Below, piece after piece: positions 40,715 through 54,239 of a stretch of DNA of 64,000 nt. The stretch is from Papio anubis (taxonomy: Eukaryota > Chordata > Mammalia > Primates > Cercopithecidae), in assembly GCF_008728515.1 (NCBI RefSeq), contig NC_044978.1, positions 148,052,262-148,116,261 on the forward strand. Direction: 5' to 3'. A program made the translations under genes and the position numbers. Within the stretch, counting starts at the first letter, position 1; each line of letters begins with the position of its first letter. The notes under the pieces were generated by a model. The model was not told the DNA's origin, made no database searches, and saw only the letters and a program-made list of their open reading frames with translations.

Positions 40715-41282
40715 TGGTAGCCAACCTAGAAGATGGCCCCAATGACTGATCCCCACTTACTGATATTCACATCCTTGTGTAATGCCTTTCCACACTGCAT
40801 CAGGGTTGGTCTGTGTGAACAACAGACTATGGCAGAAGTGGTGGTATGTTGCTTCTGAGATTAAGTTATAAAAGACATGGTGACATCCATCTTAGTGTCT
40901 CTTTCTCTCTCTCATTCTCCCTTTCTGGCCACTGTTCTGAGGAAAGCCACATGCTCCATCATAAATAGCCCTATGGAGAGGCCCATATGATGAGGAACTG
41001 AAGCCCCTGAACAATAGCCGGCAAAGAATTGAGGCCTCTCCCAACAGCTACATTAGAGGGCTTGAAAGCAGACCCTCCAGTTTCAGTCCAACGTTCAGAT
41101 GACTGCAACTCTGGGCAATAGCTTCCTTGCAACCTCATGAGACCCTGTGAGAGAACTACCCAGCCTGACTGCTCTCAAATTCTCAACCCTCAGTAACGGT
41201 ATGAAATGATAAGTGTTTGCTGTTTTGCACTGCTGCATTTGAAGATAATTTGTTACGTAACAAATAGATATATTTGCTATAG
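40715..41282 (+). mobile_element. MLT-type LTR inside the L1M
   Basis: CAACCTAGAAGATGGCCCCA, GAGAAGCCCAT-like and CAGCCTGACTGCTCTCAAAT text ends with AATTTGTTACGTAACAAATA. This order fits an old MaLR/ERVL LTR in sense orientation. The family is not fixed. Confidence 0.6.
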
Positions 41283-41555
41283 ACAATGAATATAAAGATT
41301 TACTTTTAACCTACAGTAGTCAAGACGGTGTTGTATTGATGTAAGGCTTGGCAAGTAGATCAATGGAACACAAAAGACTCCAGAAATAGATATCACACAC
41401 ATATACTCAATTGATTTTTGACAAAGGCTTCAATATAACTCAATGAGGAAAGAACTGTCTTTCCAAAAAATGACTCTAGAAGACAAATGGTCTTCACGAT
41501 AAAACACAGAGAATATTTTGAAGTAAGCAAAGGTTTCTTAGGATAATAAAGGCTC
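41283..41555 (+). pseudogene. L1M ORF2, part 3
   Basis: AGTAGATCAATGGAACACAA, GACTCCAGAAATAGATATCA and TTGACAAAGGCTTCAATATA are standard L1 ORF2 text in the C-terminal half. Confidence 0.85.
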
Positions 41556-41980
41556 TGTGATGGTTAATTAGGGGTCAACTTGACTGGACCGTGGGGTACC
41601 CAGATATTTGGCCAAACATTATTCTGGTGTGTCTGTGAGGGTGTTTTGGATTAGGTTAACATTTGACTGGGCAGACTGAGTAGAGCATACTGCCTGCTCT
41701 CTTGTGATGCCTTTCATTCAATCGATTGAAGACCTGAATAAAACAAAAAGACTGAGTAAGAGGGGAGTTTTTTGGCCTGACTGCTTGAGTTGGGACTGGT
41801 CATCTTTTGCCCTTGGACTAGAACGTAAGGCCATCAGTTGTCCTGGGTCTCCAGCTTCAAATCTTGGGACTTCTCAGCCTCCACTAATAACATGAGCCAA
41901 TCCCTTATATCAAATCTCTCTCACATGCACTCTCTCTCTCTGGCTCCCTATATGTGTATGTGTGTGTATACATTGCATTA
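41556..41980 (+). mobile_element. Solo MLT2-like (ERVL) LTR inside the L1M
   Basis: TGTGATGGTTAATTAGGGGT, AACATTATTCTGGTGTGTCT, GAAGACCTGAATAAAACAAA and CATGAGCCAATCCCTTATAT match the LTR family at 9784-10244. The 3' end has decayed into CT- and GT-rich simple sequence. Confidence 0.7.
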
Positions 41981-42154
41981 AACAATAGATAAACATTGCA
42001 TTAAAAAATAGATAAAAGATTTGGACAGATACTTCATAAGACACAGAAACTCAGAAGCATATGAAAAAGTGCTCAATCTAATTATTCATCATGAATATGC
42101 CAATCAGAACAACAATGAGAAATTATTTCACACTGATTAAAATGGTTAAAAGTA
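41981..42154 (+). pseudogene. L1M ORF2, part 4
   Basis: AGATTTGGACAGATACTTCA, AAAAAGTGCTCAATCTAATT and TTATTTCACACTGATTAAAA continue the host L1M up to the TSD of the inserted L1. Confidence 0.82.
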
Positions 42155-43459
42155 TGCACACAATGTTCAAACACCCAGATTGATAAAACAAATACTTCTA
42201 GATCTACGAAAAGACTTAGATAACCACACAATAATAGTGGAGGACCTCAACACTCTGAGGAAAGCATTAGACAGATCATCAACACAGAAAACTAACAAGG
42301 AAATTCTGGACTTATATTCAACACTTGACTAAAATTCAACACTTGACTAATTGGGCATAATAGACATCTACAGAATACACCACCTGTCAATCACAGAATA
42401 TACGTTCTTCTCATCTGCACATGGAACATACTCGAAGATCCACCATATGCTTGACCATAAGGCAAGTCTCAATAAATAAAAAAAATCAAAATTATACCAA
42501 GCATACTCTCTGACCACAGTGGAATAAAAATGTAAATCAATACCCAGATTTCTCAAAAACCACAAAATTACATGGAAATTAAACAACTTGCTCCTGAGTT
42601 ACTTCTGAGTAAACAACAAAATTAAGGCAGAAATTAAAAATTATTGAAATAAGTGAAAAAAGAGACACAACATATCAAAATGTCTAGGATGCAGCAAAAG
42701 CAGTGTTAGGAGGAAAGTTTATAGGGCTAAATGCCTACACCAAGAAGTTAGAAAGATCTCAAATTAACAACCTAACAGCACACCTGGAACTAGAAAGAAG
42801 GAACAAACTACTCCAAAGCCAGCCAAAAGAAAGAAATAAGTAAAACCAGAGAACATTGAGACCCAAAATGTCATACAAAGAATCAATGAAACTAAAAGTT
42901 ATTTCTTTGAAAGGATAAACAAGATTGATAGACTGCTAGCTAGATTAACAAAGAAAAAAAAGAGAGAAGATCCAAAAAAGCACAATCAGAAATACAAAAG
43001 ATCTTCAGAGACTACTATGAACATCTCTATGCATACAAACTAGAAAATCTAGAGGAAATTGATACATTCTTGGAAACACACTCTCCCAAGATTGAACCAG
43101 GAAGAAATTGAAACCCTAAACAGACCTATATCAAGTTCCAAAATTGAATCAGTAATAATAATAAATATAAAAACTTACCCACCAAAAAAAGCCTCAGACA
43201 AGAAAGATTCACAGTAGAATTCTTCCAGATATACAAAGAAGAGCTGGTGCCAATTCTACTGAAATTATTCCAATAAATCAAGGAGGGACTCCTCCCTAAC
43301 TCATTCTATGAAGCCAGCATCATTCTGCTACCAAAACCTAGAAGAGACACAGTGAAAAAAGAAAACTACAGGCCAGTATTCCTGATAAACCTAGTTGTGA
43401 AAATCCTCAGCAAGATACTAGTAAACCAAATCCAACAGCACATTAAAAAGTTAATTCAC

Positions 43460-43743
43460 CAGCCAGGCACGGTGGCTCAGGACTGTAATCCTGGCACTTT
43501 GGGAGGCCAAGGTGGGCGGATCACGAGGTCAGGAGATCAAGACCATCCTGGCTAACATGGTGAAACCCCATCTCTACTAAAAATTAGCTGGGCGTGATGG
43601 CGGGCACCTGTAGTCCCAGCTACTTGAGAGGCTGAGGCAGGAGAATGGGTGAACCCGGGAGGCAGAACTTGCAGTGAGCCAAGATTGCGCCACTGCACTC
43701 CAGCCTGGGTGACAGTATGAGACTCTGTCTCAAAAAAAAAAAA
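43460..43743 (+). mobile_element. AluY-like element inside the inner L1
   Basis: A sense Alu carries GGATCACGAGGTCAGGAGAT and CAAGACCATCCTGGCTAACA, as in AluY. The TSD AAAAAGTTAATTCAC (43445-43459) and AAAAAGTTAATTCCC (43744-43758) differs at one base. Confidence 0.94.
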
Positions 43744-45029
43744 AAAAAGTTAATTCCCCATGATGAAGTAGGCGTCATTCCTGAGATGCAAGGCTGATTC
43801 AACATACCCAAATAACTGTGATTCACCACATAAACAGAATTTTTTAAAAAACACACACGATCATGTCAGTAGACGTGGATAAAGTTTCTGATAAAATTCG
43901 ACATCCCTTCATGATAAAAGAAAACATCAAGAAACCATCACAAGAGGAACATACCTCAAAATAAGAGCCATCGATGACAAACCCACAGTCAACATCACAC
44001 TGAATGGGAAACCTGAAAGCATTCCCCTTGAGAACTGGCACACGACAAGAATGCCCACTCTTACCACTCCTATTCAACATAGTACTGTAAGTCTTATCCC
44101 GAGTAGTCAGTGAAGAGAGAGAGATAAAAGGCATTCAAATAGGAAAGGAAGAAGTCAAATGAACTTTCATCATGGATGATATGATTCTATACCTAGAAAA
44201 CCCTGAAGTCTTCACCAAAAAGCTCCTGTACCAATAATAACACACCAATGATATTCAACCTGAGAGCCCAATCAAGAATTCAATCCCATTTACAATAGCC
44301 ACAATAAAATAAAATACCTAGGAATACATCTGCCCAAGGAGGTGAAAGATCCCTTCCAGAACTACAAACCACTAGCAAAAGAAATCATAGATGACACAAA
44401 CAAATTGAAAGACATTCCATGCTCATGAGTTGGAAGAATCAATATTGTTAAAATGGTCATACTGCCCAAAGCCATCTACGGAATCAACACTATTCCTTTA
44501 AAGCTACCAATGTCATTTTTCACAGAATTTAAAAAAACTATTCTAAAATTCATATGGAACAACAACAACAACAAAAGGCCGGAATAGCCAAAGCAATTCT
44601 AAGCAAAAAGGACAAAGCTGGAGGCATCACATTACCCAATTTCAAACTGTGCTATAAGGCTACAGTAACCAAAACAGTATGGTACTGGTACAAAAACAGA
44701 CATATAGACCAATGGAACAGAATAGTGAGCCCAGAAATAAAGCTGCAGATCTATAGCCATCTGATCTTTGGCAAAGTTGACCAAAAAAAAGAAAAAAAAT
44801 GAATGGGGAAAGGACTTCCTATTCAATAAATGGTGCTGAGATAGCTGTCTAGCCATATGCAGAAGACTGAAACTGGACCCCTGCCTTTGGTCATATATAA
44901 AAATTAACTCAAGATGGATTAAAGATTTAAATGTAAGACCTCAAACTATAAGAATCCTAGAATAAAACCTTGGAAACACCATTCTGAACATTGATCTTGG
45001 GAAAGAATTTTTGATTAAGTCCTCAAGAG

Positions 45030-45365
45030 CAGGGGTCCCCAACCTTTTTGACATCAGGGACCGGTTTTGTGGAAGACAATTTTTCCATGATAGTGGGGCA
45101 GGCAGGGTGTGGTTTCAGGATAAAACTGTTCCACTCAGATCATCAGGCATTAGATTCTCACAAGGAGTGTGCAACCTAGATCCCTCTCATGTGTAGTTCA
45201 CAATAGGGTTCACATTCCTATGAGAACCTAATGCCACTGCTGATCCGACAGGAGGTGGAGCTCAGGTGGTAATGCTCTCTTGCACCTCCCCTCCTGCTGT
45301 GCAGCCAGGTTCCTAACGGGCCACAGACCAGTACCAGTCCACAGCCCAGGGCTTGGGGAACTCTG
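45030..45365 (-). mobile_element. hAT-Charlie-type DNA transposon with 8-bp TSD
   Basis: The 336-bp element has the terminal inverted repeats CAGGGGTCCCCAACC on the left and CTTGGGGAACTCTG on the right. It is flanked by CTCAAGAG (45022-45029) and CCCAAGAG (45366-45373), an 8-bp TSD with one change, the hallmark of hAT insertion. The coordinates lie inside the inner L1, so it jumped after that L1 landed. It has no transposase and needed one in trans. The strand assignment is tentative. Confidence 0.93.
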
Positions 45366-46456
45366 CCCAAGAGCAATTTCAACAAAAACAAAAATTCAGA
45401 AGTGGGACTTAATTAAACTAAAGAGCTTCTGCACAGCCGAAGAAACTATCAACAGAGTGAGCAGACAATCTACAGAATGGTAGAAAATATTAGCAAACTA
45501 TGCATGCAACAAAGGTCTACTATTCTGAATCTATGAGGAACTTAAACAATTGAACGAGCAAAAAACAAATAACCGTATTAAAAAATGGGCATAAGACATG
45601 GACACTCCTCAAAAGCAGACATACAAGTGGCCAACAAACATGAAAAAATGCTCAACATCACTATACATCAGGGAAATGCAAATTAAAGCCACAATGAGAT
45701 ACCATCTCGCACCAGTCAGAATGGCTATTACTAAAAAGTCAAAAAACAACAGATGCTGCAGAATCTGCAGAGAAAAGGAAACACTTATACACTGTTGGTG
45801 GGAATATAAATTAGTTTAGCCACTGTGGAAAGCAGTTTGTAGATTTCTCAAAGAATTTAAAACAGAGATGCCATTCAACCCAGCAGTCCCATTACTGGGT
45901 ATTTATCCAAAAGAAAATAAATCATTTTACCAAAAAACACATGAACGCATGTTCATTATAGCACTATTCACCATGACGAAGACATGGAATCAACCTAGGT
46001 GCCCATCAACGGTGGTCAACAGTGCGTTGTATAAGAAAAATGTGTATGTACACACACACACACACAAACACACACTATGGAATAGCATGCAGCCACGATA
46101 AAAAGGAAATAATGTCGTCTGCAGCAACATGGATGCAGCTGGAGGCTATTATCCTAAGTAAAGTAACGCAGAAACAAAAAAACAAATATTGCATGTTCTC
46201 AGTTATAAGAGTTAATCACTGGGTCCTCATGGATGTAAAGATGGCAACACGAGAAACTAGAGATTACTAGAGTTGGGGAGAAGGAGGCAGACAAGGTTGA
46301 AAAGTTAGCTATTGGGTACTATGCTGAGTACTCGTGTGATGGGGTCAATTACACCCAAACTCCAGCATCACACAATATATCTAGTAACAAAACTGCACAT
46401 GTTCCCCCGGATCTTAAAGAAAAGTTGCAATTACTGAACAAAAATAGTTAAAAGTA

Positions 46457-46924
46457 AAATACCTAATACCAAGTGAGGATGTAGAACAACTGGAAACTTC
46501 ACACATTATTGGTAAGAGTATAAAATGTTACAACTCCCTTTGGCAAAAGTTCTGGTAGTTTCTTATAAAACTAAACATATACCTTACTATAATTCATCAA
46601 TTCTACTCCTACGTTTTCACCTAAGAGAGATAAAAGACACATCCACAAAAAGATTTGCATGAAAACATTTATAACAACTTTATCATAAGAAACAGAACCT
46701 GGATATAAGATACATATCCATCAATAATTGAATAGGTAAACAAATTGCAATATATTCATACAAGGGAGTACTACTCAGCAAAAAAATAAAAATAAGAAGC
46801 AGCAAACAAACCAAAACCTCCAAAACATATTATTAATATATGCAGCAAAATGAATGAATCTCAAAAGTACTATGTTGCAACAAAAAAGCCAGACACGAAA
46901 GAGTATATACAGTACATACTACAA
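46457..46924 (+). pseudogene. L1M ORF2/3' end, part 5
   Basis: The host L1M resumes after the TSD with AATACCAAGTGAGGATGTAG and runs through CAAGGGAGTACTACTCAGCA to AGCCAGACACGAAAGAGTAT, the end of ORF2 and beginning of the 3' UTR. Confidence 0.85.
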
Positions 46925-48224
<1,300 letters not shown>

Positions 48225-48400
48225 CCGTTTGCATTTAAATTGGGCGTGTCATTGTCACATTTCATTAGCTATTCCTCATACCAGCCCTGTGAGGTTGGCA
48301 CTGTTATCTGCATTTTACAGGCAAGGGCACTGAGAGGTGAAACAACTTGCCTGGGATCAGATGGCTCAGTGAGCTGCTGGAAGAAGTGGATTTCAGTGTA
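48225..48400 (-). repeat. MIR SINE
   Basis: CATTTTACAGGCAAGGGCAC, TGAGAGGTGAAACAACTTGC and CAGATGGCTCAGTGAGCTGC give a reverse MIR core. Confidence 0.8.
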
Positions 48401-49135
48401 TACATTTGCCTTCCTGCCTGTTTGGCCTTTCCACAGAGGTCTGTGACTTTGAACATGATAACAAAATGTAGATTTTAGACTTTGAAAATCATTTGAATGA
48501 TACTAATTCCAGAAAAGACAACTGAGGTCAGATTTTAATTTTTTGACTTGATTGTTTTTTATGAGGAGATTTTTGAGATACTTTAACTGGGCTTCCTAGA
48601 CCCAAGGTCTTTGAAATGCTCACCCTGTGCAGAGATGCAGCACCATTCTTTCCTGCTCAACTGCACTGCCTCTCAGAAGTCCCTCTGTCTTCAGCAACCT
48701 TCCAGGAGAGCCCACCCATATAATGGAACCTGTAAACAATATTTAAATAGGAGTAAAACCATTGTATGAAGCTGGAAGGGATTCAGGGCTTATCTACTTA
48801 AGAAAAATTTGACATGGCCCATGAACTTCCTAAAATTCTATGTATAAACAGTTATGAGTGCAGAGGCATATGGCTTTTCTTTTTCCTGAGAAGTTTAAGC
48901 TTTTGGACCATTCTTTTAAAAACTGGTTATGTCCCTAACAGACTGGAAAATTGAAGCTCTGAGAGTTTAAGAAACTTGCCTTAATCATCACACAATAAGG
49001 CAAGAACAGTGCTCAGTCCAGAACCTCAGCTCTCCCTTGTGACAGCAGAACTCTGACCATTATCTTGATTCCTGGAACATGCATTTAGCTTGAAGAATTA
49101 TACCCATGGGCTCTTTAAGCCATTTACTTTATTCT
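48401..49135. other. No gene; weak MIR near 48940-49060
   Basis: GAAGCTCTGAGAGTTTAAGA and AACTTGCCTTAATCATCACA resemble a reversed MIR. The rest is unassigned. Confidence 0.45.
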
Positions 49136-49148
49136 AAAGAATAGGTTT

Positions 49149-49442
49149 CTCACGCCTGTAATCTCAGCATTTTGGGAGGCCGAGGCGGGCGGATCATGAG
49201 GTCAGGAGATCGAGACCATCCTGGCGAATACGGTGAAAACCCATCTCTACTGAAAATACAAAAAAATTAGCCAGGGGTGGTGGCGGGTGCCTGTAGTCCC
49301 AGCTTCTAGGGAGACTGAGGCAGGAGAATGGCATGAACCCAGGAGGCGGCAGAGCTTGCAGTGAGCGGAGATCGCACCACTGCACTCCAGCCTTGGCGAC
49401 AGAGCGAGACTCTGTCTCAAAAAAATAAATAAATAAATAAAT
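49149..49442 (+). mobile_element. AluY-like element, slightly 5'-truncated
   Basis: It starts at CTCACGCCTGTAATCTCAGC and includes GATCGAGACCATCCTGGCGA, typical of AluY, with an AAATAAATAAAT tail. The TSD AAAGAATAGGTTT (49136-49148) and AACGAATAGGTTT (49443-49455) differs at one base. Confidence 0.93.
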
Positions 49443-49532
49443 AACGAATAGGTTTCCCCAAAATGATATCCCCTATCAAGATAAAACCACTGGCACTCCC
49501 CTGGAGGACAATTGGCTGAGGTGGCTCTTTTT

Positions 49533-49598
49533 ATTAAGGGAAAGGTTACCCACTATTATATACCTCATTATTAAGGAAAGGTTACCCTTTCCCTTAAT
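49533..49598. repeat. Overlapping direct and inverted repeat
   Basis: ATTAAGGGAAAGGTTACCC (49533-49551) is repeated as ATTAAGGAAAGGTTACCC (49570-49587). CCCTTTCCCTTAAT (49585-49598) is the reverse complement of the first 13 bases of copy one. A hairpin or a template-switch origin is possible. Confidence 0.8.
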
Positions 49599-49727
49599 AG
49601 CAGAAGGGAGCAACAGCAGTTTCCAGAATTCCCATTTCTGATAACTCTGCCCAATGTGATTAACAATTCTATTATTGCATCACCCACTAACTCCCTATGT
49701 GATACCAGATGATTCAATGAAGACAAG

Positions 49728-49923
49728 TGATTTTCGACCTTGGCAGCACTTTAGATTCACCCGGAAGAGCTTTTAAAGATCCCCACGCCCATGACCAGAC
49801 CACACCCTGGACCAATTAAATCCAAATCCGTGGAGGAAGGACTCAGGCAAGAGGGTTTTCTTTGTTGTTGTTTTTGTTTTAAAGATCCTCAAGTGACTCC
49901 AATGTGCAAAGTTGAGAACCACT
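49728..49923 (+). mobile_element. MER5A-like hAT DNA transposon
   Basis: TTTTCGACCTTGGCAGCACT, GATCCCCACGCCCATGACCA, CCAATTAAATCCAAATCCGT and CAATGTGCAAAGTTGAGAAC are the ordered parts of MER5A, including its inverted-repeat ends. A T-rich GTT run is inserted in the second half. Confidence 0.87.
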
Positions 49924-49954
49924 AATAGAAAGAAGTAAGAGAGGAAAAGAAATC

Positions 49955-50105
49955 GTATTTCTAAGGCACCTATTACATACCAGGTGCTTTACACGTGTTA
50001 GTTCATTTACTCCTCACTGACTCAGAGAGGCTGTATAACTTCTCCAAAATCACACAGCTGGAAAGTGGCAAGGTCCAGTTTTAAGTTCAGGTTATTATAC
50101 TTCCT
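49955..50105 (-). repeat. MIR SINE
   Basis: CACCTATTACATACCAGGTG, CTCAGAGAGGCTGTATAACT and AAAATCACACAGCTGGAAAG are in reverse MIR order. Confidence 0.85.
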
Positions 50106-50387
50106 AAGGTATGCTTTTATCACAGGAACAGATGGTTTCTTGAAGGTTATTTGTAAAACATAGGTTTAGTGAGGATTAAATGAGGTGCCACCCATTAAGC
50201 ACTTGGCACACAGTCAGTGGGCCTGAAGACTCTTTCTGTCTCCATCTCAGCCTAAGCATTTTTCTTGAATGCTCCTCTTGACTCATGCTATGACATGACA
50301 CCAAGACACCAAGGTCAGGGAGCTTCATGTTAACCCCAGCAGCTATGCAGTTATAACACCCCTTATACATAAATCATGTTATATTAG

Positions 50388-50700
<313 letters not shown>

Positions 50701-50714
50701 TATATTGGAATTTC

Positions 50715-51908
50715 ATTGTATGGGGATGTTAAATTTTAGGGAACATAAATTGATGGAACGTGTAACTGAAAATATTTCCTACCTATTACATTCATTTTTT
50801 AGAAGCTCTTTATACACATTAATGCCCTGTAGTCATTACTTCCCTCTCTCATGATTATGGGATAAACGGAATTCTTCATTTAACTGATGGGAAAGTTAGC
50901 AATAGTGGCATGACCCTGTTATGCAGTTGAAACCTGGTGTAAGGTTTCATTCATCCATCCATCCGTCCATTTATCCATGCATCCATGACCTTCACAGGAT
51001 AAGGTCAGGGTACTGTGCCCTACCACTTGTAAAGATTTGCTGTCTCTTCCAGTCTATACGTGAGAGTCATAAACCATTAAATTTTTTTTTTTATCAATTA
51101 GTGGCACTCAAACAGTAATGGATGGAGCAGGGTCCTCTTCAGGGTGAGACTTGTTTTGGCATCTGAGGAGTGGAGGCAATGACTTTGTCCACCATGTCTC
51201 TCTGTGCTAACTAGTGCTGAAGGAATCACAGGCCAGGCATTGTCCTAGATGCTTTGTGGCAGGTGAGTCAGTAAGTATTCAAACCAGGCAGTCTGGATCC
51301 AGAGTATGGTTTCTATGTACAGCATTAATCCTTGGGAACTGCAAGAGAGCTGGGGGACTGTCACAGAGGGAGAACCTCAGAGGAGAAGGGCATAAGGCAT
51401 GTGGCTGATCATGTTCATGTCCCTTTCTTTCCTTTGTCCCCCGTTCCTCCAAATCACTGTTCATCAACTTCTTTCTGAGAAAGAAGGAACCACAAAGAGT
51501 CAGAGATAGTCTTTTCTGATGAGAGGAGAGGAGAAGGACCAACAATCTATCTCCTCTTCACACTTTATTCGTTTCTTCAGCCTGCATTGAGTGCTGGCTA
51601 TGTAAGTGACATGGGTTTTCAACTCTTTGCACACGTTGACATAGAAAAGTGCAGTCACTTGCCCAAGGTTCACTGCTATGAGGGGTGAGCCTGGAGGGGA
51701 CCCGGGCAGTCTGACCCTACAGTTGTGCTCTGAGCATAGGCTAATGCAGGCACCAAACCTTATCAAACTGATGACATGCAGTGCCAGGCTTCTGACTTCT
51801 GGTAGTTTCTACTCATTTAAAGGAATTTTTAGTAGAGCTTTTTGGTAGAATATAATAATTCATGTAAACCAAAATTAAATTTTCATCAGAGAAAGATCAG
51901 TGGCCTTA
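50715..51908. other. No gene; small simple repeat and MIR relic
   Basis: ATCC-type units occur at 50948-50993 (CATCCATCCATCCGTCCATT). A reverse MIR-like core (AGTCACTTGCCCAAGGTTCA) lies at 51640-51740. The remainder is unassigned. Confidence 0.5.
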
Positions 51909-52313
51909 TGTATTAGTCCATTCTCACATTGCTATAAAGAAATACCAGAGACTGCATAATTTATAAAGAAAAGACGTTTAATTGGCTGATGATTGCACAG
52001 GCTGTACAGGAGGCATGGCAGCATCTGCTTCTGGGGAGGCCTCAGGGAGCTTTTACTCATGGCAGAAGGCAAAGAAGGAGCAGGAGTCTTATACAGCAGG
52101 TGCAGGACAGTGTGGGGGAGGCGCCACCCACTTTTAAACAACCAGATGTCATGTAAACTCACTTATTGTGCCATACCAAGGGGGGATGGTGCTAAACCAT
52201 TCATGAGAGCCCACCCCCATGATCCAATCACCTCCCACTAGGCCCCACCTGCAACATTAGGGATTACAATTGAACATGAGATTTGGGTGGGGACACAGAT
52301 CCAAATCACATCA
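51909..52313 (-). promoter_or_regulatory. MST 3' LTR
   Basis: TGTATTAGTCCATTCTCACA to CAAATCACATCA on the plus strand, 405 bp. It contains the CCCCATGATCCAATCACCTC block diagnostic of MST LTRs in reverse. Confidence 0.9.
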
Positions 52314-52508
52314 TTCTACCTCTGGCCCCTCCCTAATCTCATGTCTCCCTCAAATTGCAAAATACAATCATGCCTTCCCAGCAATCCCCCAAATTCTTAA
52401 CTCATTCCACCATTAACTCAAAAGTTCAAAGTCCAGAGTCTCATTCGAGACAAGGCTAGTTCTTTCAACCTATGAGTCTGTAAAATCAAAAACAAGTTAG
52501 TTACTTCC

Positions 52509-52807
52509 GGCTGGGTGTGGTAGCTCAGGCCTGTAATCCCAGCACTTTGGAAGGCCAAGGTGGGTAGATCATGAGGTCAAGAGATTGAAACCATCCTGGC
52601 CAACCAACATGGTGAAACCCTGTCTCTACTAAAAATACAAAAATTAGCTAGGCATGGTGGTGCATGCCTGTAATCCCAGCTACTCAGGAGGCTGAGGCAG
52701 GAGAACCACTTGAACCTGGGAGACAGAGGCTGCAGTGGGCCGAGATAGCACCATTGCTCTCCAGCCCAGGTGACAGAGTGAGACTCCATCTCAAAAAAAA
52801 AAAAAAA
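52509..52807 (+). mobile_element. AluS-like element inside the MST internal region
   Basis: A sense Alu starts GGCTGGGTGTGGTAGCTCAG and ends in an 18-A tail. An exact 18-bp TSD, AACAAGTTAGTTACTTCC, lies at 52491-52508 and 52808-52825. It is the cleanest TSD in the window. Confidence 0.97.
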
Positions 52808-53637
52808 AACAAGTTAGTTACTTCCAAGGTATAACAGAGATACAGGCATTGGCTAAATACTGCCATTCCAAAAGAGATAAATTGGCCAAAGGAAAGGGGA
52901 TACAAGCCCTGTACAAATCCAAAACGTAGTAGTTCAGTCATTAAACCTTAAAGCTCTAAAATAATCTTATTTGACTCCATGTCTTACCTTTAGGGCACAT
53001 TGTTGCAAGGAGTGGGCTCCCAAGGCCATGGGCAGCTCTGTCCCTGTGGCTTTGCAGGGTTCAGACCCTGAGGCTGCTCTTGTGGGCTGGTATTGGATGC
53101 TTACAGCATTTCCAGGCTCAGGGTGCAAGCTGTTGGTGAATCTACCATTCTAGGATCTGGAGGAGAGTGGCCCTCTTCTCACAGCTCCACTAGGTAGTGC
53201 ACTAGTGGGGACTCTGTTCAGGGGCTCCAACCCCACATTTCCCCTCTGCTCTGCCCTAGTAGAGGTTTTCCATGAGGGCTTTGCCCCTGCAACAGGCTTC
53301 TGCCTGGATATCCAGGCTTTTCCATACATCCTCTGAAATCTAGGTGGAGGCTCCCAAGCCTCAACTCTTGCACTCTGTGTGCCCTGGGGCTTAATACCAC
53401 ATGGAAACCCTCTGAAGCAGTGGTCTGAGCTGCACCTGGGCCCCTTTGAGCCATGGCTGGAGTTGGAGCATTTGGAATGCAGGGAGCAGTGTCCTAAGGC
53501 TGCACAGGCAGTGGGGCTCTGGGTCTAGCATATGAAACCATTCTGTCCTCCTAGGCCTCTGGGCCTGCATTGGGAGGGGCTACCAAGAAAGTCCCTGAAA
53601 TGCCCTCAAGGCCTTTTCTTCATTGTCTTGGCCATTA
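52808..53637 (-). pseudogene. MST internal region, noncoding remnant
   Basis: This is the 3' part of the internal sequence, related by eye to 22400-23360 of the THE1 element in opposite orientation. Frames are short and broken. Confidence 0.65.
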
Positions 53638-54144
53638 TCATTTGGCTCCCTTTTTACTTATGCAAATTTCTGCAGCTTGCTTGAATTCCTCCCCTAAAAA
53701 TGGGCCCCTCTTTTCTATCACATGACCAGGCTGCAAACTTTCCATACTTTTAAGCTCTGCTTCCCTTTGAAATATAAATTCCAATTTCAGGTCATTTCTT
53801 TGCTCACACATATGAGCATATGTGTTTAGAAGCAGGCAGGTCACATCTTGAATAGTTTGCTGCTGAGAAATTTCTTCCACCAGATACACTAAATCTCCTC
53901 TCTCAAGTTCAAAGTTCCACAAATCCCTAGGGCAGGAGCACAATTCAACCTAGCTTTTCCCTAAGGAATAACAAAAGTGACCTTTTTTCCATTTCCCAAT
54001 AAGTTTCTCATCTCCATCTGAGACCATCTCAGCCTGGACATCTCTGTCCATATCACTATCAGAATTTTGGTCATGATAACTCAACAAGTCTTTAGAAAGG
54101 TTCCAACCTTTCTTAATCTTTCTGTCTTCTTCTGAGCCCTCCAC
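53638..54144 (-). pseudogene. MST internal gag-like frame, broken
   Basis: Two minus-strand open pieces, 53950-54144 (64 codons, opening MEGSEEDRK) and 53638-53943 (101 codons, with PRDLWNFELERGDL), correspond to the one frame of the THE1 copy at 21918. A stop separates them. The second piece reaches further than the THE1 remnant, including a basic/acidic mix ending EEFKQAAEI. It is a relic of unproven original function. Confidence 0.7.
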
Positions 54145-54239
54145 ATTCTTCCAACCTCTGCTAATTACTTAGTTTCAAAGTCACTTCCACATTTTCAGGT
54201 TTCTTTTTAGCAGTGTCCCACTTCTTGGTACCAATTTTC

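Larger units (their letters stand above)
42155..46230 (+). pseudogene. L1 ORF2 pseudogene with two insertions
   Basis: Endonuclease text (CTCTGACCACAGTGGAATAA near 42510), RT text near 43350-43440 and 44150-44210 (a decayed FADD region), and C-terminal text (ACTGTTGGTGGGAATATAAA near 45792) are present in order. Multiple stops and indels plus the insertions at 43460 and 45030 abolish coding. Confidence 0.9.
42155..46440 (+). mobile_element. 5'-truncated L1 (L1PB/L1MA-like) inside an L1M
   Basis: A sense L1 starts in the ORF2 endonuclease domain and runs to a 3' end (CATCACACAATATATCTAGT, CTGCACATGTTCCCCCGGAT). The TSD AAAATGGTTAAAAGTA (42139-42154) and AAAATAGTTAAAAGTA (46441-46456) differs at one base, and L1M text is continuous across it. 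An AluY and a hAT transposon later inserted into it. Subfamily is judged from the 3' end only. Confidence 0.92.

Noticed and set aside
50945..50993. Regular short repeats considered as a CRISPR-like array
   Set aside because: ATCC units with no spacers, in a vertebrate genome; a plain microsatellite.
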